Origin: JAAEPI01 sp965212145
Lineage (GTDB): Bacteria > Bacteroidota > Bacteroidia > Cytophagales > Cyclobacteriaceae
Reading direction: 5' to 3'
Length of the DNA: 64,000 bases
Assembly (NCBI GenBank): GCA_965212145.1
Contig: CBDBUY010000010.1
Location: 197,071 to 261,070 of the forward strand
Below the pieces are notes generated by a model. That model had not been told where the DNA came from, searched no databases, and saw only the letters and a list, made by a program, of their open reading frames with translations. Made by a program: the position numbers and the translations under genes. Below are positions 38,222 to 46,594 of this stretch, in pieces (the stretch's first letter is position 1; every line of letters starts with the position of its first letter).

Positions 38222-38986
38222 ATGATCATGAATTTCGAATTTCTACTTGTTCCGTTGATTATTTCACTGGGCCTCAATTGGCTGATGTTTATTCCGGCCT
38301 ACATATTCAAGACAGACAAGCTAACCGACATCTCTTACAGCCTAACTTTCTTGATAGTGGCCAGCTCTGGTTTGTATATGAGTGGCCAGCAACCAGTGCA
38401 CTTTGTGGCGTTTGCGATGGTGGCCATCTGGGCAGTAAGGCTTGGAGGTTACCTGTTCTATCGAATTCACAAAATGGGACATGATTCTCGTTTTGATGAA
38501 ATGCGTAGTTCCATTCCAAGATTTCTAGGGTTTTGGACTCTTCAGGGAATTACCGTAGCTGTCGTTTCAGTGCCTTTTCTGCTGATTTTCAACTCGACGA
38601 CTTCAGACCTCACCTGGATTCACTGTTTAGGTTTTATCATCTTTATCCTCGGTCTAGGTATTGAATCTATTGCAGATGCCCAGAAGTTCAAATTCAAAAT
38701 AAACGGCAATAAAAAATGGGTCAGTAACGGCCTCTGGAAAAAAATTCGACATCCAAATTATCTTGGAGAAATTCTGGTATGGATTGGGATTTGGGCATTT
38801 AGTTTAGGTAGCTTGACAATCATTGATGGCGCTATTGCCACAGTTAGCCCCGTTTTCATTTTCATCCTCCTGCGATATGTGAGTGGTATTCCACTTTTGG
38901 AAGAGTCACACGACAAGAAATGGGGAGATATAGCTGAGTATCAGGCATACAAAAAAAGAACCGGATTGCTGTTGCCAAAAATCTGA
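38222..38986 (+). CDS. DUF1295 / isoprenylcysteine methyltransferase-like membrane protein
   Basis: Polytopic membrane protein (254 aa) of the DUF1295/steroid 5-alpha-reductase-like superfamily. Key region near the C-terminus: KWVSNGLWKKIRHPNYLGEILVWIGIW, carrying the RHPNY motif typical of this superfamily. Six or so hydrophobic segments are visible (for example FLLVPLIISLGLNWLMFIP). It starts at the ATG at 38222; the ATG two codons later is also possible. Substrate unknown; family members include reductases and methyltransferases of lipids. Confidence 0.88.
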   Translation: MIMNFEFLLVPLIISLGLNWLMFIPAYIFKTDKLTDISYSLTFLIVASSGLYMSGQQPVHFVAFAMVAIWAVRLGGYLFYRIHKMGHDSRFDEMRSSIPRFLGFWTLQGITVAVVSVPFLLIFNSTTSDLTWIHCLGFIIFILGLGIESIADAQKFKFKINGNKKWVSNGLWKKIRHPNYLGEILVWIGIWAFSLGSLTIIDGAIATVSPVFIFILLRYVSGIPLLEESHDKKWGDIAEYQAYKKRTGLLLPKI

Positions 38987-39048
38987 ATGGCTTCTGGTCA
39001 AACACTCAATAAATAGTACTATTTTGGTGTTCTGAATCACCACTCCTA

Positions 39049-39795
39049 ATGCAAGTAAATACCATCTCGGAGGTTGTAAGCCTCTCAAAATCCGAGAAGT
39101 TAAGCTCTGACTTTGAAGAATTTCGCATCAAAGTTCTGACAAACCTAGCCTCTGAAATGGCGGTGGATTTTGTAGCATATTGGTATTGTGATGAAGCTGA
39201 AAACAAGTTCACATGTCTGGACAAAGTTGATCGAAAAGGTCATCACAGCCGCCCATTGACCTCTGTGAAGGAGGAGCAATTTCTGCGGCTAAAAAAACGA
39301 TTCCGAACCCAGGAAATTTTACTCTTTAGGAAGATATCTGAAGTGGAGAATTTGGAATTTTGCAGAGAAATTCTAACACCTGAAGCTCAGGCATTGATGT
39401 GTCTGCCGCTATATGTTTCTGATAAAATTCATGGCTTTGTGTGTGCGGTCACCAGTAGAAAAAGGGTCTGGGATATCGAAGATCAGCACGTAATGCTTTC
39501 TTCGGGTCTATTGATTAAGCAAAGTTACCTTGAGCATTTCAGAGATGACTTTGCATCCATTTCCCACCCAGAAAGTCAGGCTATCCTATCCAATAGGCAG
39601 ATCGCTGATTTGGTATTCTACACCGTGCATAATTTGAGACACCCAGCTACCAACCTGATGTCGCTCATTGATATTTTGAATGACATTAATAATCATCAGG
39701 AAACTCATGATGAAATTCTGGATCTGATGAAGCTAGAGGCTATGAAACTTGATGAGGTGATAAAAATTATGATCGCTAAACTGGATGACAAATGA
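39049..39795 (+). CDS. GAF-domain protein with a histidine-kinase-like H-box but no ATPase domain
   Basis: 248-aa cytoplasmic protein. Residues about 15-165 look like a GAF sensor domain (VLTNLASEMAVDFVAYWYCD, EAQALMCLPLYVSDKIHGFVCAV). Residues about 180-240 resemble the two-helix dimerisation and phosphoacceptor region of histidine kinases: VFYTVHNLRHPATNLMSLIDIL with His near residue 194. There is no HATPase domain. The residue after the His is Asn where kinases have Asp/Glu. The stop overlaps the start of the next gene, a complete histidine kinase, as ATGA. It may therefore be a sensor or phosphotransfer partner of that kinase; this is inference. Confidence 0.8.
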   Translation: MQVNTISEVVSLSKSEKLSSDFEEFRIKVLTNLASEMAVDFVAYWYCDEAENKFTCLDKVDRKGHHSRPLTSVKEEQFLRLKKRFRTQEILLFRKISEVENLEFCREILTPEAQALMCLPLYVSDKIHGFVCAVTSRKRVWDIEDQHVMLSSGLLIKQSYLEHFRDDFASISHPESQAILSNRQIADLVFYTVHNLRHPATNLMSLIDILNDINNHQETHDEILDLMKLEAMKLDEVIKIMIAKLDDK

Positions 39796-41309
39796 GCAAA
39801 ACCAAAGTTCGCGACACCATTCTAAAGCGCAGCAGCGTCATTATTTTCTTCCTGGTAATCTTAGGCGCCATCAGTTTAATCAGGATTGCCCTTACGCATG
39901 AAGACATTGAGGATATCGCAGAGATTGATCTACCGCTGATAGACGTACTGACTAGAATTGAGACCAACCAGCTTGAGCAGTCAATTAACTTGGAACGAGC
40001 CATTCGATATGCCCAGGACACTAATCTGGAAATCGGTCATTCCAATTTCATCAATTCGGATAGTACTTTTAGGTACTTGGCCAAAGTAGTGGACGAAGAT
40101 TTGTTAGACGCCCAACAGGCCGTGAAACGAGCAATTGCGGGTACCAATGAAGAGAACCATCAAATTAAGTTGGATGCACTCTTACTCTCTCTAAAAAAAC
40201 TGGAAATCGACCACACGAAGTTCGAGGAACATGCTTTTGAGGTGCTTGATTTATTAGAAGAGGGACATATTAAAGAAGCAATAATTGCTTCGGAACGAGT
40301 AGAAAGGGAAGAAGACGAATTCAACAAACGGGTGGCCAATGTTCTCGTGCGTCATGAGAGGTTCACTGAAGCCTTGGTGAAAATCGTGGAGAAAGAAGAG
40401 GTCCTTTCTATGCGCTGGATTGTTGTCCTCACCCTTTTCTTCGTGATCACCGGACTCATTTTGGCTTATATGTACAGCTTCAAAATTTGGCAACCATTGG
40501 ATGATATTCGCGAAGGGGCCGTCGAGTTGGGGCAAGGCAAACTGAATACTCGACTCAGAGTGAGGGGGTCCTCCATGACCGAAGAGATAATAGATGCTTT
40601 CAACAAAATGGCCGATAAGCTGCAACATTCAAAAAGAGAGATTGACAAATTCGTGGACTTCACCTATCGAACTTCGCATGATTTAAAAGCACCAGTTTCT
40701 AACCTCAACTCATTACTTGAAATGCTACAACCCGGTATGAGTGAAGCTAACCAGGAAGCCATAATTAATCGATCAAAAGAAGCACTCAAACAATTAAATG
40801 ATCGCATTGATGGTATCGCCAAGGTGAATAACCTTCGAGATAAAATTGATTTGGAAAAAGAACATCTCGATTTTGAAAATGAGCTTGAAGAAATCAAGCA
40901 ATCATTGATTATCCAGATAAAAGACAGCAAAGCCATTTTCAAGACCAATTTTAGTGTACCCTCTATTGATTATCCTAAGGCACACTTGCATAGTATCCTT
41001 CAAAATCTCATTACAAATTCTATTAAGTACAAAGACCCTTCGCGACCGTTGGTCATTGAAGTCAAGACGTACACCAAGAACGAAGAGACTTTTCTTCAAT
41101 ACAAAGACACTGGTCTCGGCTTTGACTCGGTCAAGCACCAGGATCGGATTTTCAAAGCGTTCGAAAGACTCCACACCCACAAGCCAGGTAACGGACTAGG
41201 CCTATATATTGTCAAAACGATCATCGACATTCACAAGGGAGCTATTAAAGTCAAAAGCGAACCTAAAAAAGGGACAATATTCTTGCTCAGATTGAACGCT
41301 GCACAATAA
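39792..41309 (+). CDS. membrane sensor histidine kinase (HAMP-HisKA-HATPase)
   Basis: Two-component sensor kinase of 505 aa. Residues about 12-32 form membrane segment 1 (SSVIIFFLVILGAISLIRIA). A helical extracytoplasmic region resembling a four-helix-bundle sensor runs to about 205. Segment 2 (WIVVLTLFFVITGLILAYMY) is followed by HAMP (PLDDIREGAVELGQGKLNTR). Residues about 280-350 carry HisKA with phosphoacceptor His near 296 (FTYRTSHDLKAPVSN). HATPase follows with N box NLITNSIKYKDPS, G1 DTGLGFD and G2 GNGLGLYIVKTI. The start overlaps the upstream GAF gene by 4 bp. No response regulator gene is adjacent, so its partner is unknown. Confidence 0.93.
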   Translation: MSKTKVRDTILKRSSVIIFFLVILGAISLIRIALTHEDIEDIAEIDLPLIDVLTRIETNQLEQSINLERAIRYAQDTNLEIGHSNFINSDSTFRYLAKVVDEDLLDAQQAVKRAIAGTNEENHQIKLDALLLSLKKLEIDHTKFEEHAFEVLDLLEEGHIKEAIIASERVEREEDEFNKRVANVLVRHERFTEALVKIVEKEEVLSMRWIVVLTLFFVITGLILAYMYSFKIWQPLDDIREGAVELGQGKLNTRLRVRGSSMTEEIIDAFNKMADKLQHSKREIDKFVDFTYRTSHDLKAPVSNLNSLLEMLQPGMSEANQEAIINRSKEALKQLNDRIDGIAKVNNLRDKIDLEKEHLDFENELEEIKQSLIIQIKDSKAIFKTNFSVPSIDYPKAHLHSILQNLITNSIKYKDPSRPLVIEVKTYTKNEETFLQYKDTGLGFDSVKHQDRIFKAFERLHTHKPGNGLGLYIVKTIIDIHKGAIKVKSEPKKGTIFLLRLNAAQ

Positions 41310-41385
41310 ACCACGCTGGATTTTGCATTTGCAATCATGAAATTCAGATCAGGGATAAATTAAGCACAAGCGAAATACCAATGAT

Positions 41386-41393
41386 TATATTTG
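41386..41393 (+). promoter_or_regulatory. possible -7 promoter box for fbaA
   Basis: TATATTTG is a perfect match to the Bacteroidetes TAnnTTTG -7 box, 32 bp before the fbaA ATG. No TTG/TTTG lies at the expected -33 position, so this is only moderate support. Confidence 0.35.
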
Positions 41394-41424
41394 CGGTCTA
41401 TTTCAAACCTCAAAAGAAAGACAC

Positions 41425-42489
41425 ATGAAATTCAGACCAGGAGTCATCACAGGACAAGAAGTAACCGATGTACTGAACTACGCCAACGAAAAGGATTTCG
41501 CCCTACCTGCGGTGAATGTAATTGGCACTAACTCTGTCAATGCGGTCATTGAAACCGCCAAAGAATTAAACTCACCAGTGATTGTCCAGTTCTCGAATGG
41601 AGGTGCCTCCTTCTTTGCTGGAAAAGGCCTGGGCAATGATGGTCAGATCGGTTCTATTGCCGGTGGTATTTCAGGAGCAAAGCACGTTCATGCCATGGCC
41701 GAAGCATACGGCGTGACGGTAATCCTTCACACCGACCATGCCGCTAAGAAATTGCTTCCATGGATTGATGGATTGATGGATGCCAACGAGAAGTACTTTG
41801 AGCAAACAGGAAAGCCTCTTTACTCTTCGCACATGTTGGATCTCTCTGAGGAGCCAATTGAAGAGAACATGGACATCTCTGTGAAGTACTTCGAAAGAAT
41901 GGCCAAAATGGGCATGACACTGGAGATCGAGCTTGGAGTGACCGGTGGTGAAGAAGATGGTGTGGACAACACCGACGTGGACAACTCATTGCTATACACT
42001 CAGCCTGAGGAAGTAGAGTACGCTTACACTCGATTGAAAAAAGTAAGTGACAATTTCACTGTGGCTGCTGCATTCGGTAACGTGCACGGTGTTTACAAGC
42101 CAGGCAATGTGAAGTTGACTCCTAGAATTTTGAAAAATTCTCAGGATTATATTCAGCATAAACACAATACCGGAACCAACCCCGTGAACTTCGTTTTCCA
42201 CGGTGGATCAGGTTCTTCTCAAGAAGAAATCAGGGAGGCAATCGGATATGGTGCTGTGAAAATGAATATCGACACAGATCTCCAGTGGGCGACTTGGGAC
42301 GGTATTAAGAATTACTACAAGGCCAATGAAGGCTACCTTCAAGCTCAGATTGGGAATCCTGATGGAGCGGATAAGCCAAATAAAAAGTTCTACGATCCAA
42401 GAGTTTGGCTAAGAGAAGGCGAGAAAACGATGATCGCCAGATTGAAGCAAGCGTTCGAAGATTTGAACTGCATCAATAGAAACGCATAA
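41425..42489 (+). CDS. fbaA: class II fructose-bisphosphate aldolase
   Basis: Zn-dependent reversible cleavage of fructose-1,6-bisphosphate to DHAP and glyceraldehyde-3-phosphate, for glycolysis and gluconeogenesis. 354 aa, the usual length of the long class IIA form. Signatures: VTVILHTDHAAKKLLPW (metal and catalytic Asp/His), GMTLEIELGVTGGEEDGVD, AAFGNVHGVYKPGNVKL and VFHGGSGSSQEEIREAI, then GAVKMNIDTDLQWATW. A strong intrinsic terminator follows 15 bp after the stop, so it is probably monocistronic. Confidence 0.96.
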   Translation: MKFRPGVITGQEVTDVLNYANEKDFALPAVNVIGTNSVNAVIETAKELNSPVIVQFSNGGASFFAGKGLGNDGQIGSIAGGISGAKHVHAMAEAYGVTVILHTDHAAKKLLPWIDGLMDANEKYFEQTGKPLYSSHMLDLSEEPIEENMDISVKYFERMAKMGMTLEIELGVTGGEEDGVDNTDVDNSLLYTQPEEVEYAYTRLKKVSDNFTVAAAFGNVHGVYKPGNVKLTPRILKNSQDYIQHKHNTGTNPVNFVFHGGSGSSQEEIREAIGYGAVKMNIDTDLQWATWDGIKNYYKANEGYLQAQIGNPDGADKPNKKFYDPRVWLREGEKTMIARLKQAFEDLNCINRNA

Positions 42490-42504
42490 AACAACTTGAA
42501 TTCT

Positions 42505-42544
42505 GATGCGATCCGGCTTACCAGCCGGATCGCATCATTTTTTT
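42505..42544 (+). terminator. Rho-independent terminator after fbaA
   Basis: A perfect 14-bp stem (42505-42518 pairing with 42523-42536) with a TACC loop is followed by A and a run of seven T. This is the clearest intrinsic terminator in the window. It separates fbaA from the 3-hydroxyacyl-CoA dehydrogenase gene. Confidence 0.95.
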
Positions 42545-42558
42545 AACCCCACCCAAAA

Positions 42559-43447
42559 ATGAAAAACATCTCAGTTATAGGCTCAGGCACCATGGGCAAT
42601 GGAATCGCCCATGTTTTCGCACAGTCAGGCTTCAAAGTTTCCCTCATCGATGTAGGACACGACATTCTGGAAAAAGCCATGACGACCATCGGCAACAACC
42701 TCGATCGTCAGGTCAAAAAGGAAAAAATTACCGAGGATGACAAAAAAGCCACTCTTGACCGCATCACAACATTTACATCTATGGAAATAGGTGTGAAAAA
42801 TGCCGATTTGGTCATTGAGGCTGCCACTGAGAATTTCAAAATCAAATCGCAGATTTTTGAGAACATGGATGCGCATTCTCCTAAAGGCGCCATTCTTGCG
42901 ACCAATACCTCATCCATCTCGATAACCAAGATTGCAGCCAAGACCAAACGTCCGGAGAAAGTGATCGGGATGCACTTTATGAATCCCGTGCCAGTCATGA
43001 AATTGGTGGAAGTCATTCGAGGATATGCCACCTCTGACGAAACGACCAACACGGTCATGGAGATGAGCAAGAAACTTGGCAAAATCCCAACAGAGGTCAA
43101 TGATTATCCAGGATTTGTGTCCAACCGCATCCTGATGCCCATGATCAACGAAGCGATCATCTCGCTGCATGAAGGAGTAGCGGGAGTAGAAGAGATAGAC
43201 ACGGTGATGAAGCTTGGTATGGCCCACCCAATGGGGGCCGCTACAGCTGGCCGATTTCATCGGACTGGACGTGTGTCTGTCCATTTTGAATGTGATGTAC
43301 GAAGGATTCGGCAATCCGAAATATGCTCCTTGTCCATTGCTGGTCAACATGGTGACGGCTGGATACCTTGGTGCCAAGTCGGGAGAAGGTTTTTACAAGT
43401 ACACGCCAGGAAGTAAGGATTTAGTGGTGAGTGAGGTGTTTAAATAG
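42559..43447 (+). pseudogene. 3-hydroxyacyl-CoA (3-hydroxybutyryl-CoA) dehydrogenase with a 1-base frameshift
   Basis: NAD-dependent oxidation of 3-hydroxyacyl-CoA (beta-oxidation/butanoate metabolism). The Rossmann part is intact (SVIGSGTMGNGIAHVFAQSG), as are NTSSISI, GMHFMNPVPVMKLVEVI and NDYPGFVSNRILMPMINEA. After AHPMG at about 43233 the first frame turns into non-family sequence and stops at 43416. A second frame from 43214 carries the expected C-terminal domain (GPLQLADFIGLDVCLSILN, KSGEGFYKY) to a TAG at 43445-43447. The run of five G at 43233-43237 is one G too long; four would restore AHPMGPLQLADF. Either a sequencing error or a real frameshift removing the dimerisation domain. The full gene would encode about 295 aa. 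Confidence 0.88.
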
Positions 43448-43512
43448 ACCCTGAAACAGGATCAGGGCACTAAATACAAATAGATGTTCATGCTGAACTT
43501 GTTTCAGCATCT
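43445..43512. repeat. palindromic REP/MITE-like element, copy A
   Basis: Starts with TAGACC and ends with ATCT. The left hairpin is degenerate (CCCTGA, 7-nt loop, TCAGGG). The right hairpin (43490-43510) is ATGCTGAA-CTTGT-TTCAGCAT. The two halves are inverted relative to each other around the 15-mer CTGAAACAAGTTCAG. The first three bases are the TAG stop of the dehydrogenase gene. It lies between convergent genes. Confidence 0.8.
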
Positions 43513-43515
43513 AAT

Positions 43516-43836
43516 CTAATTTCTCAATACCGATCTAATATCCTCTTCATCAAACCAATCCTCGGCCAAATCCTTTAACTCGGGATTGTTCTCTTTGACT
43601 AGGTTCCATTTCCAGTCTTTATGCCAATTCTTTAGATTTTTCTCTCTGATGATCGCCTCTCCAATTGATGGACATTCTTCGAAATGCATGAGATATTTCA
43701 GGTTATATCTCGCGCTATGTACTGAACCAAAACCGGCTTTATGCTCGAGCATTCGCCGCTCAATGTCATTGGTCATACCGACGTAAAGAGAGGTTCTCTT
43801 AAAGTTTGAAAGAATATAGACGTATCCTACTTTCAT
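43516..43836 (-). CDS. small GIY-YIG nuclease-domain protein
   Basis: 106-aa single-domain protein of the GIY-YIG superfamily, which includes homing endonucleases and UvrC-type nuclease domains. The core motif is VGYVYILSNFKRTSLYVGMTNDIERRMLEH: YVYIL corresponds to GIY, LYVGMT to YIG, and the downstream Arg in DIERRMLEHK and Glu in GEAIIREKNLK match catalytic positions. There is no DNA-binding extension. It is flanked on both sides by copies of a palindromic repeat (ends 3 and 4 bp away). Often annotated as an excinuclease subunit or UPF0213-like; the real function is unknown. Confidence 0.88.
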   Translation of the reverse strand: MKVGYVYILSNFKRTSLYVGMTNDIERRMLEHKAGFGSVHSARYNLKYLMHFEECPSIGEAIIREKNLKNWHKDWKWNLVKENNPELKDLAEDWFDEEDIRSVLRN

Positions 43837-43840
43837 GAAT

Positions 43841-43928
43841 TAGACCCTGAAACAAGTTCAGGGTGACAATCGAAATATATTGAGGATAACTTGAATAGTT
43901 GGTCATACTGAACTTGTTTCAGCATCTA
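43841..43928. repeat. palindromic REP/MITE-like element, copy B
   Basis: Left hairpin CCCTGAA-ACAAG-TTCAGGG at 43845-43863. The right half, inverted, has CTGAACTTGTTTCAG at 43908-43922, separated by about 45 bp. Begins TAGACC and ends CATCTA, whose complement supplies the TAG stop codon (43926-43928) of the downstream TPR gene. It starts 4 bp upstream of the GIY-YIG ATG. Confidence 0.85.
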
Positions 43929-44891
43929 TTTCCTGACCACCTCCCCCTCGGCAGCAATAAACCCAAATGCATCCCAGTTCGGGCCCGTGAGGACTTCCTG
44001 CCAAATTTCCAAGGCTTTTTCTTTATCACCGTTTTGGAGGTAGTAATTACCCAGGCCGTACATCAGTGTAGGACTGCCCACACCGTTTGATCCTTTGGCC
44101 GTTTCCATGATTTCTTCGGGCGTCTTTTCGCCTTTAAACAAGAGCAAAAGATCCAGGTAGCCATCGTTCTCAATGACTTCCATATCGGCATTGATACCTG
44201 CTAGCACCTCTGAAGTCTCCTCAACCTGCCCCAATCTATGCAGGGTCATGTAGAGCCAATAGCTAGTGGCAATCACCAGATCGTTGTTGTCGCTCACCTC
44301 CATGCACTTTTGATAAATCGGAAGGGCTTTTTCAAAATCTCCTTTCACATAATGCGCCAGTCCATGGTGATAGAAAATATTGAACCGGTCATTGCCTGTG
44401 GGTTGATTGAGTTTGTTGGGAATGCCATCGGGTTCGGTCTGGTTGGGCACTTTCAGGGCCAGCTCAGTCGCCTTCTCAAAATCAGCAATCGCCTTGTCCA
44501 ATTGCCGGGTTGAGATGTATCGATGACCTCTGTGTCTGTAAAGTCGATGGTCATTCGGAAACTTCTCGATGGCCTGCGTGTAGAATTCAATGGCATCATG
44601 ATATCTCCCCAGATAAGCGATCCTCCTGCCTTTCCAGATGGCAAAATCCACACTGTCGGGGAATTGATTGTAAGCCTCCTCGGCTGAGCTCAGGTTTTTT
44701 TCCAGTTTCTCACGGGTAGAAGCCGACATTTGTTTTTCAGGCAGAGGTTCACCGGATAGCGAATAAACCTCAGGCTTTGAGGGTTCTTCCGCCTGCATAG
44801 ATTGTTGAGAATCGGCTTCTTCCTTTGGCTTGCTTGGTGAACAGGCCATAACTGCAATGAGGAGTAGTAAGGTTATTGGTTTCATTTTCAT
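43926..44891 (-). CDS. TPR-repeat lipoprotein
   Basis: Predicted outer-membrane or periplasmic lipoprotein of 321 aa. It begins MKMKPITLLLLIAVMACSPSK with a lipobox ending in Cys (about residue 17), followed by an acidic Ser/Glu linker. Several tetratricopeptide repeats follow (AYNQFPDSVDFAIWKGRRIAY, RYHDAIEFYTQAIEKFPNDH, RQLDKAIADFEKATELALKV, GDFEKALPIYQKCMEVSDNN, LQNGDKEKALEIWQEVLTG). TPR domains bind partner proteins or peptides. It lies 10 bp downstream of the amidohydrolase gene on the same strand, so the two are probably one operon. The ATG two codons later would also work. Confidence 0.88.
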   Translation of the reverse strand: MKMKPITLLLLIAVMACSPSKPKEEADSQQSMQAEEPSKPEVYSLSGEPLPEKQMSASTREKLEKNLSSAEEAYNQFPDSVDFAIWKGRRIAYLGRYHDAIEFYTQAIEKFPNDHRLYRHRGHRYISTRQLDKAIADFEKATELALKVPNQTEPDGIPNKLNQPTGNDRFNIFYHHGLAHYVKGDFEKALPIYQKCMEVSDNNDLVIATSYWLYMTLHRLGQVEETSEVLAGINADMEVIENDGYLDLLLLFKGEKTPEEIMETAKGSNGVGSPTLMYGLGNYYLQNGDKEKALEIWQEVLTGPNWDAFGFIAAEGEVVRK

Positions 44892-44901
44892 TTTTTTTTG
44901 T

Positions 44902-46548
44902 TTAATCCTCCCAATTTGGATAACCCGGTTGCTTCAATTCCTCTCCATTCTTAGCTTCCTTCACCATCTCTCGCACGTCTTTGAGCAACTTCCTGGCGTC
45001 ATAGATAATCCCGTCTTTGATGGTATAATTCACGCCACCTGCCCGGGTGATTTCATTGTCTTCTGTCAGCTTGATGGCACCCGTTCCGTACAGCACCTTC
45101 AGGTTTTCCAGCGGATTGGAGTCGATTAATACCAGATCGGCGAGTTTCCCAACTTCCACGGTTCCGATCTCCTTTTCCATCCCAAGCGCCTGAGCGCCCA
45201 TGAGCGTAGACGAACGAATCACTTCAAGCGGATGAAAGCCCGCTTCTCTTAAAAGCTCCATCTCACGGATGTAGGCAAAGCCGTACAACTGATAAATAAA
45301 TCCGGAATCCGACCCGGTGGTCACTCGGCCTCCTCGGTTTTTATACTCGTTGATAAATGTCATCCAAAGTCGGTAATTCTCTTTCCACGCCACTTCCTCT
45401 TCAGTCCCCCAGAAATGCCAGTACGACCCATGACTTACTTTGCTCGGCTCATAAAATTTCCACAGGCTCGGCAAGGTGTAATCCTCGTGCCATTCGGCTT
45501 TTCTGGCCCGCATCAGGTCGCGGCTAGCTTCGTAAATGTTGAAGGTGGGGTCCAAGGTGAAATCCAACTCCAACAACCGGTTCATCACCTGATTCCATTT
45601 TTCAGAATACGGTTTGGCCGCCTGCTTCCACAATCTCCCAGCCTCTCCAAATCGGTGTTGCTCATTCTGGTAGTTATAATCCAGCGGATAATCCTGCACC
45701 ACCCGGTCATCAAACAGTGCCTCCGGCAATCCGTACCAATGCTCCATCGTAGTTAAACCAGCCTCTGCTGAGTTGACCACATTCCACCAGGCAACATTCA
45801 ATTGGGCATGGTGACACGCCGAACGTAATCCCAATCTTTTGTTTTCCCGAATCGCTGCATCCATCACATCCGGTGAAGCTCCAAAGAATTTGATACCATC
45901 CGCCCCTCGACGATAATTGGCCTGCACCCAGGATTTTGCCTGAGAAGCCTTGGTGATGGAACCAGACAAGTGTTCAGACCCCACTTTTTTCTCCCCCGGC
46001 AACATTTTCATCCTTGCCATCTCACTAAGATTTTGTCCGAAGGACGTGTACGCCAAAATTCGGGGCGCAGTGATTGCATTGGCCGCACTTTTCTTTTTGT
46101 GCTCCAGCACCCAGCCTAGTCCATTGCCAGCCGAAGGGTCCCTGATCGTGGTGATGCCGTGGGCCATCCACAATTTGAATACATATTCTGCCGGAGTGCC
46201 TTGGCTGCTCCCACCGATGTGCCCGTGCATGTCCACGAATCCCGGCAGTACAAACATGCCCGATGCATCAATTTCTTTTCCACCTTCTGCTAGCTGAGGT
46301 CGGCGGTCGGGGTTGATCTCTACACCTGGATAGCCGACCGTTCGAACTTGGGTAATCTTGTTCTTTTCAACCACAATATCTACCGGCCCAATGGGAGGCG
46401 CCCCGTTTCCATTGATCAACGTAGCACCTCGGATAATCAACTGATCAAAGGGACCTTCACCCTCTGCCCGATCCGGTGCTGGGGTGATTTGCGAATAGCC
46501 AACAAAACAGGCGATGAATAAAAGTGTGGCGAGACTGAACTTTCGCAT
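44902..46548 (-). CDS. secreted amidohydrolase-family protein
   Basis: Metal-dependent hydrolase of the amidohydrolase superfamily (548 aa) with a signal peptide (MRKFSLATLLFIACFVGYSQ). Metal-site residues can be followed: HxH in LPGFVDMHGHIGGS, the probable carboxylated Lys in GADGIKFFGASPDV, His in SACHHAQLNV and TTMEHWYG, and Asp in VTTGSDSGFIYQL. The C-terminal composite-barrel end is typical (GTVEVGKLADLVLIDSNPLE). Family members include imidazolonepropionase- and dipeptidase-like enzymes; the substrate is unknown. Divergent from the thioredoxin-fold gene with a 46-bp gap; co-transcribed with the TPR lipoprotein downstream. Confidence 0.92.
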   Translation of the reverse strand: MRKFSLATLLFIACFVGYSQITPAPDRAEGEGPFDQLIIRGATLINGNGAPPIGPVDIVVEKNKITQVRTVGYPGVEINPDRRPQLAEGGKEIDASGMFVLPGFVDMHGHIGGSSQGTPAEYVFKLWMAHGITTIRDPSAGNGLGWVLEHKKKSAANAITAPRILAYTSFGQNLSEMARMKMLPGEKKVGSEHLSGSITKASQAKSWVQANYRRGADGIKFFGASPDVMDAAIRENKRLGLRSACHHAQLNVAWWNVVNSAEAGLTTMEHWYGLPEALFDDRVVQDYPLDYNYQNEQHRFGEAGRLWKQAAKPYSEKWNQVMNRLLELDFTLDPTFNIYEASRDLMRARKAEWHEDYTLPSLWKFYEPSKVSHGSYWHFWGTEEEVAWKENYRLWMTFINEYKNRGGRVTTGSDSGFIYQLYGFAYIREMELLREAGFHPLEVIRSSTLMGAQALGMEKEIGTVEVGKLADLVLIDSNPLENLKVLYGTGAIKLTEDNEITRAGGVNYTIKDGIIYDARKLLKDVREMVKEAKNGEELKQPGYPNWED

Positions 46549-46594
46549 ATTGAGGATGGGTTAAATTTGAAAGCGATAAATCTAAACAAAAGAC

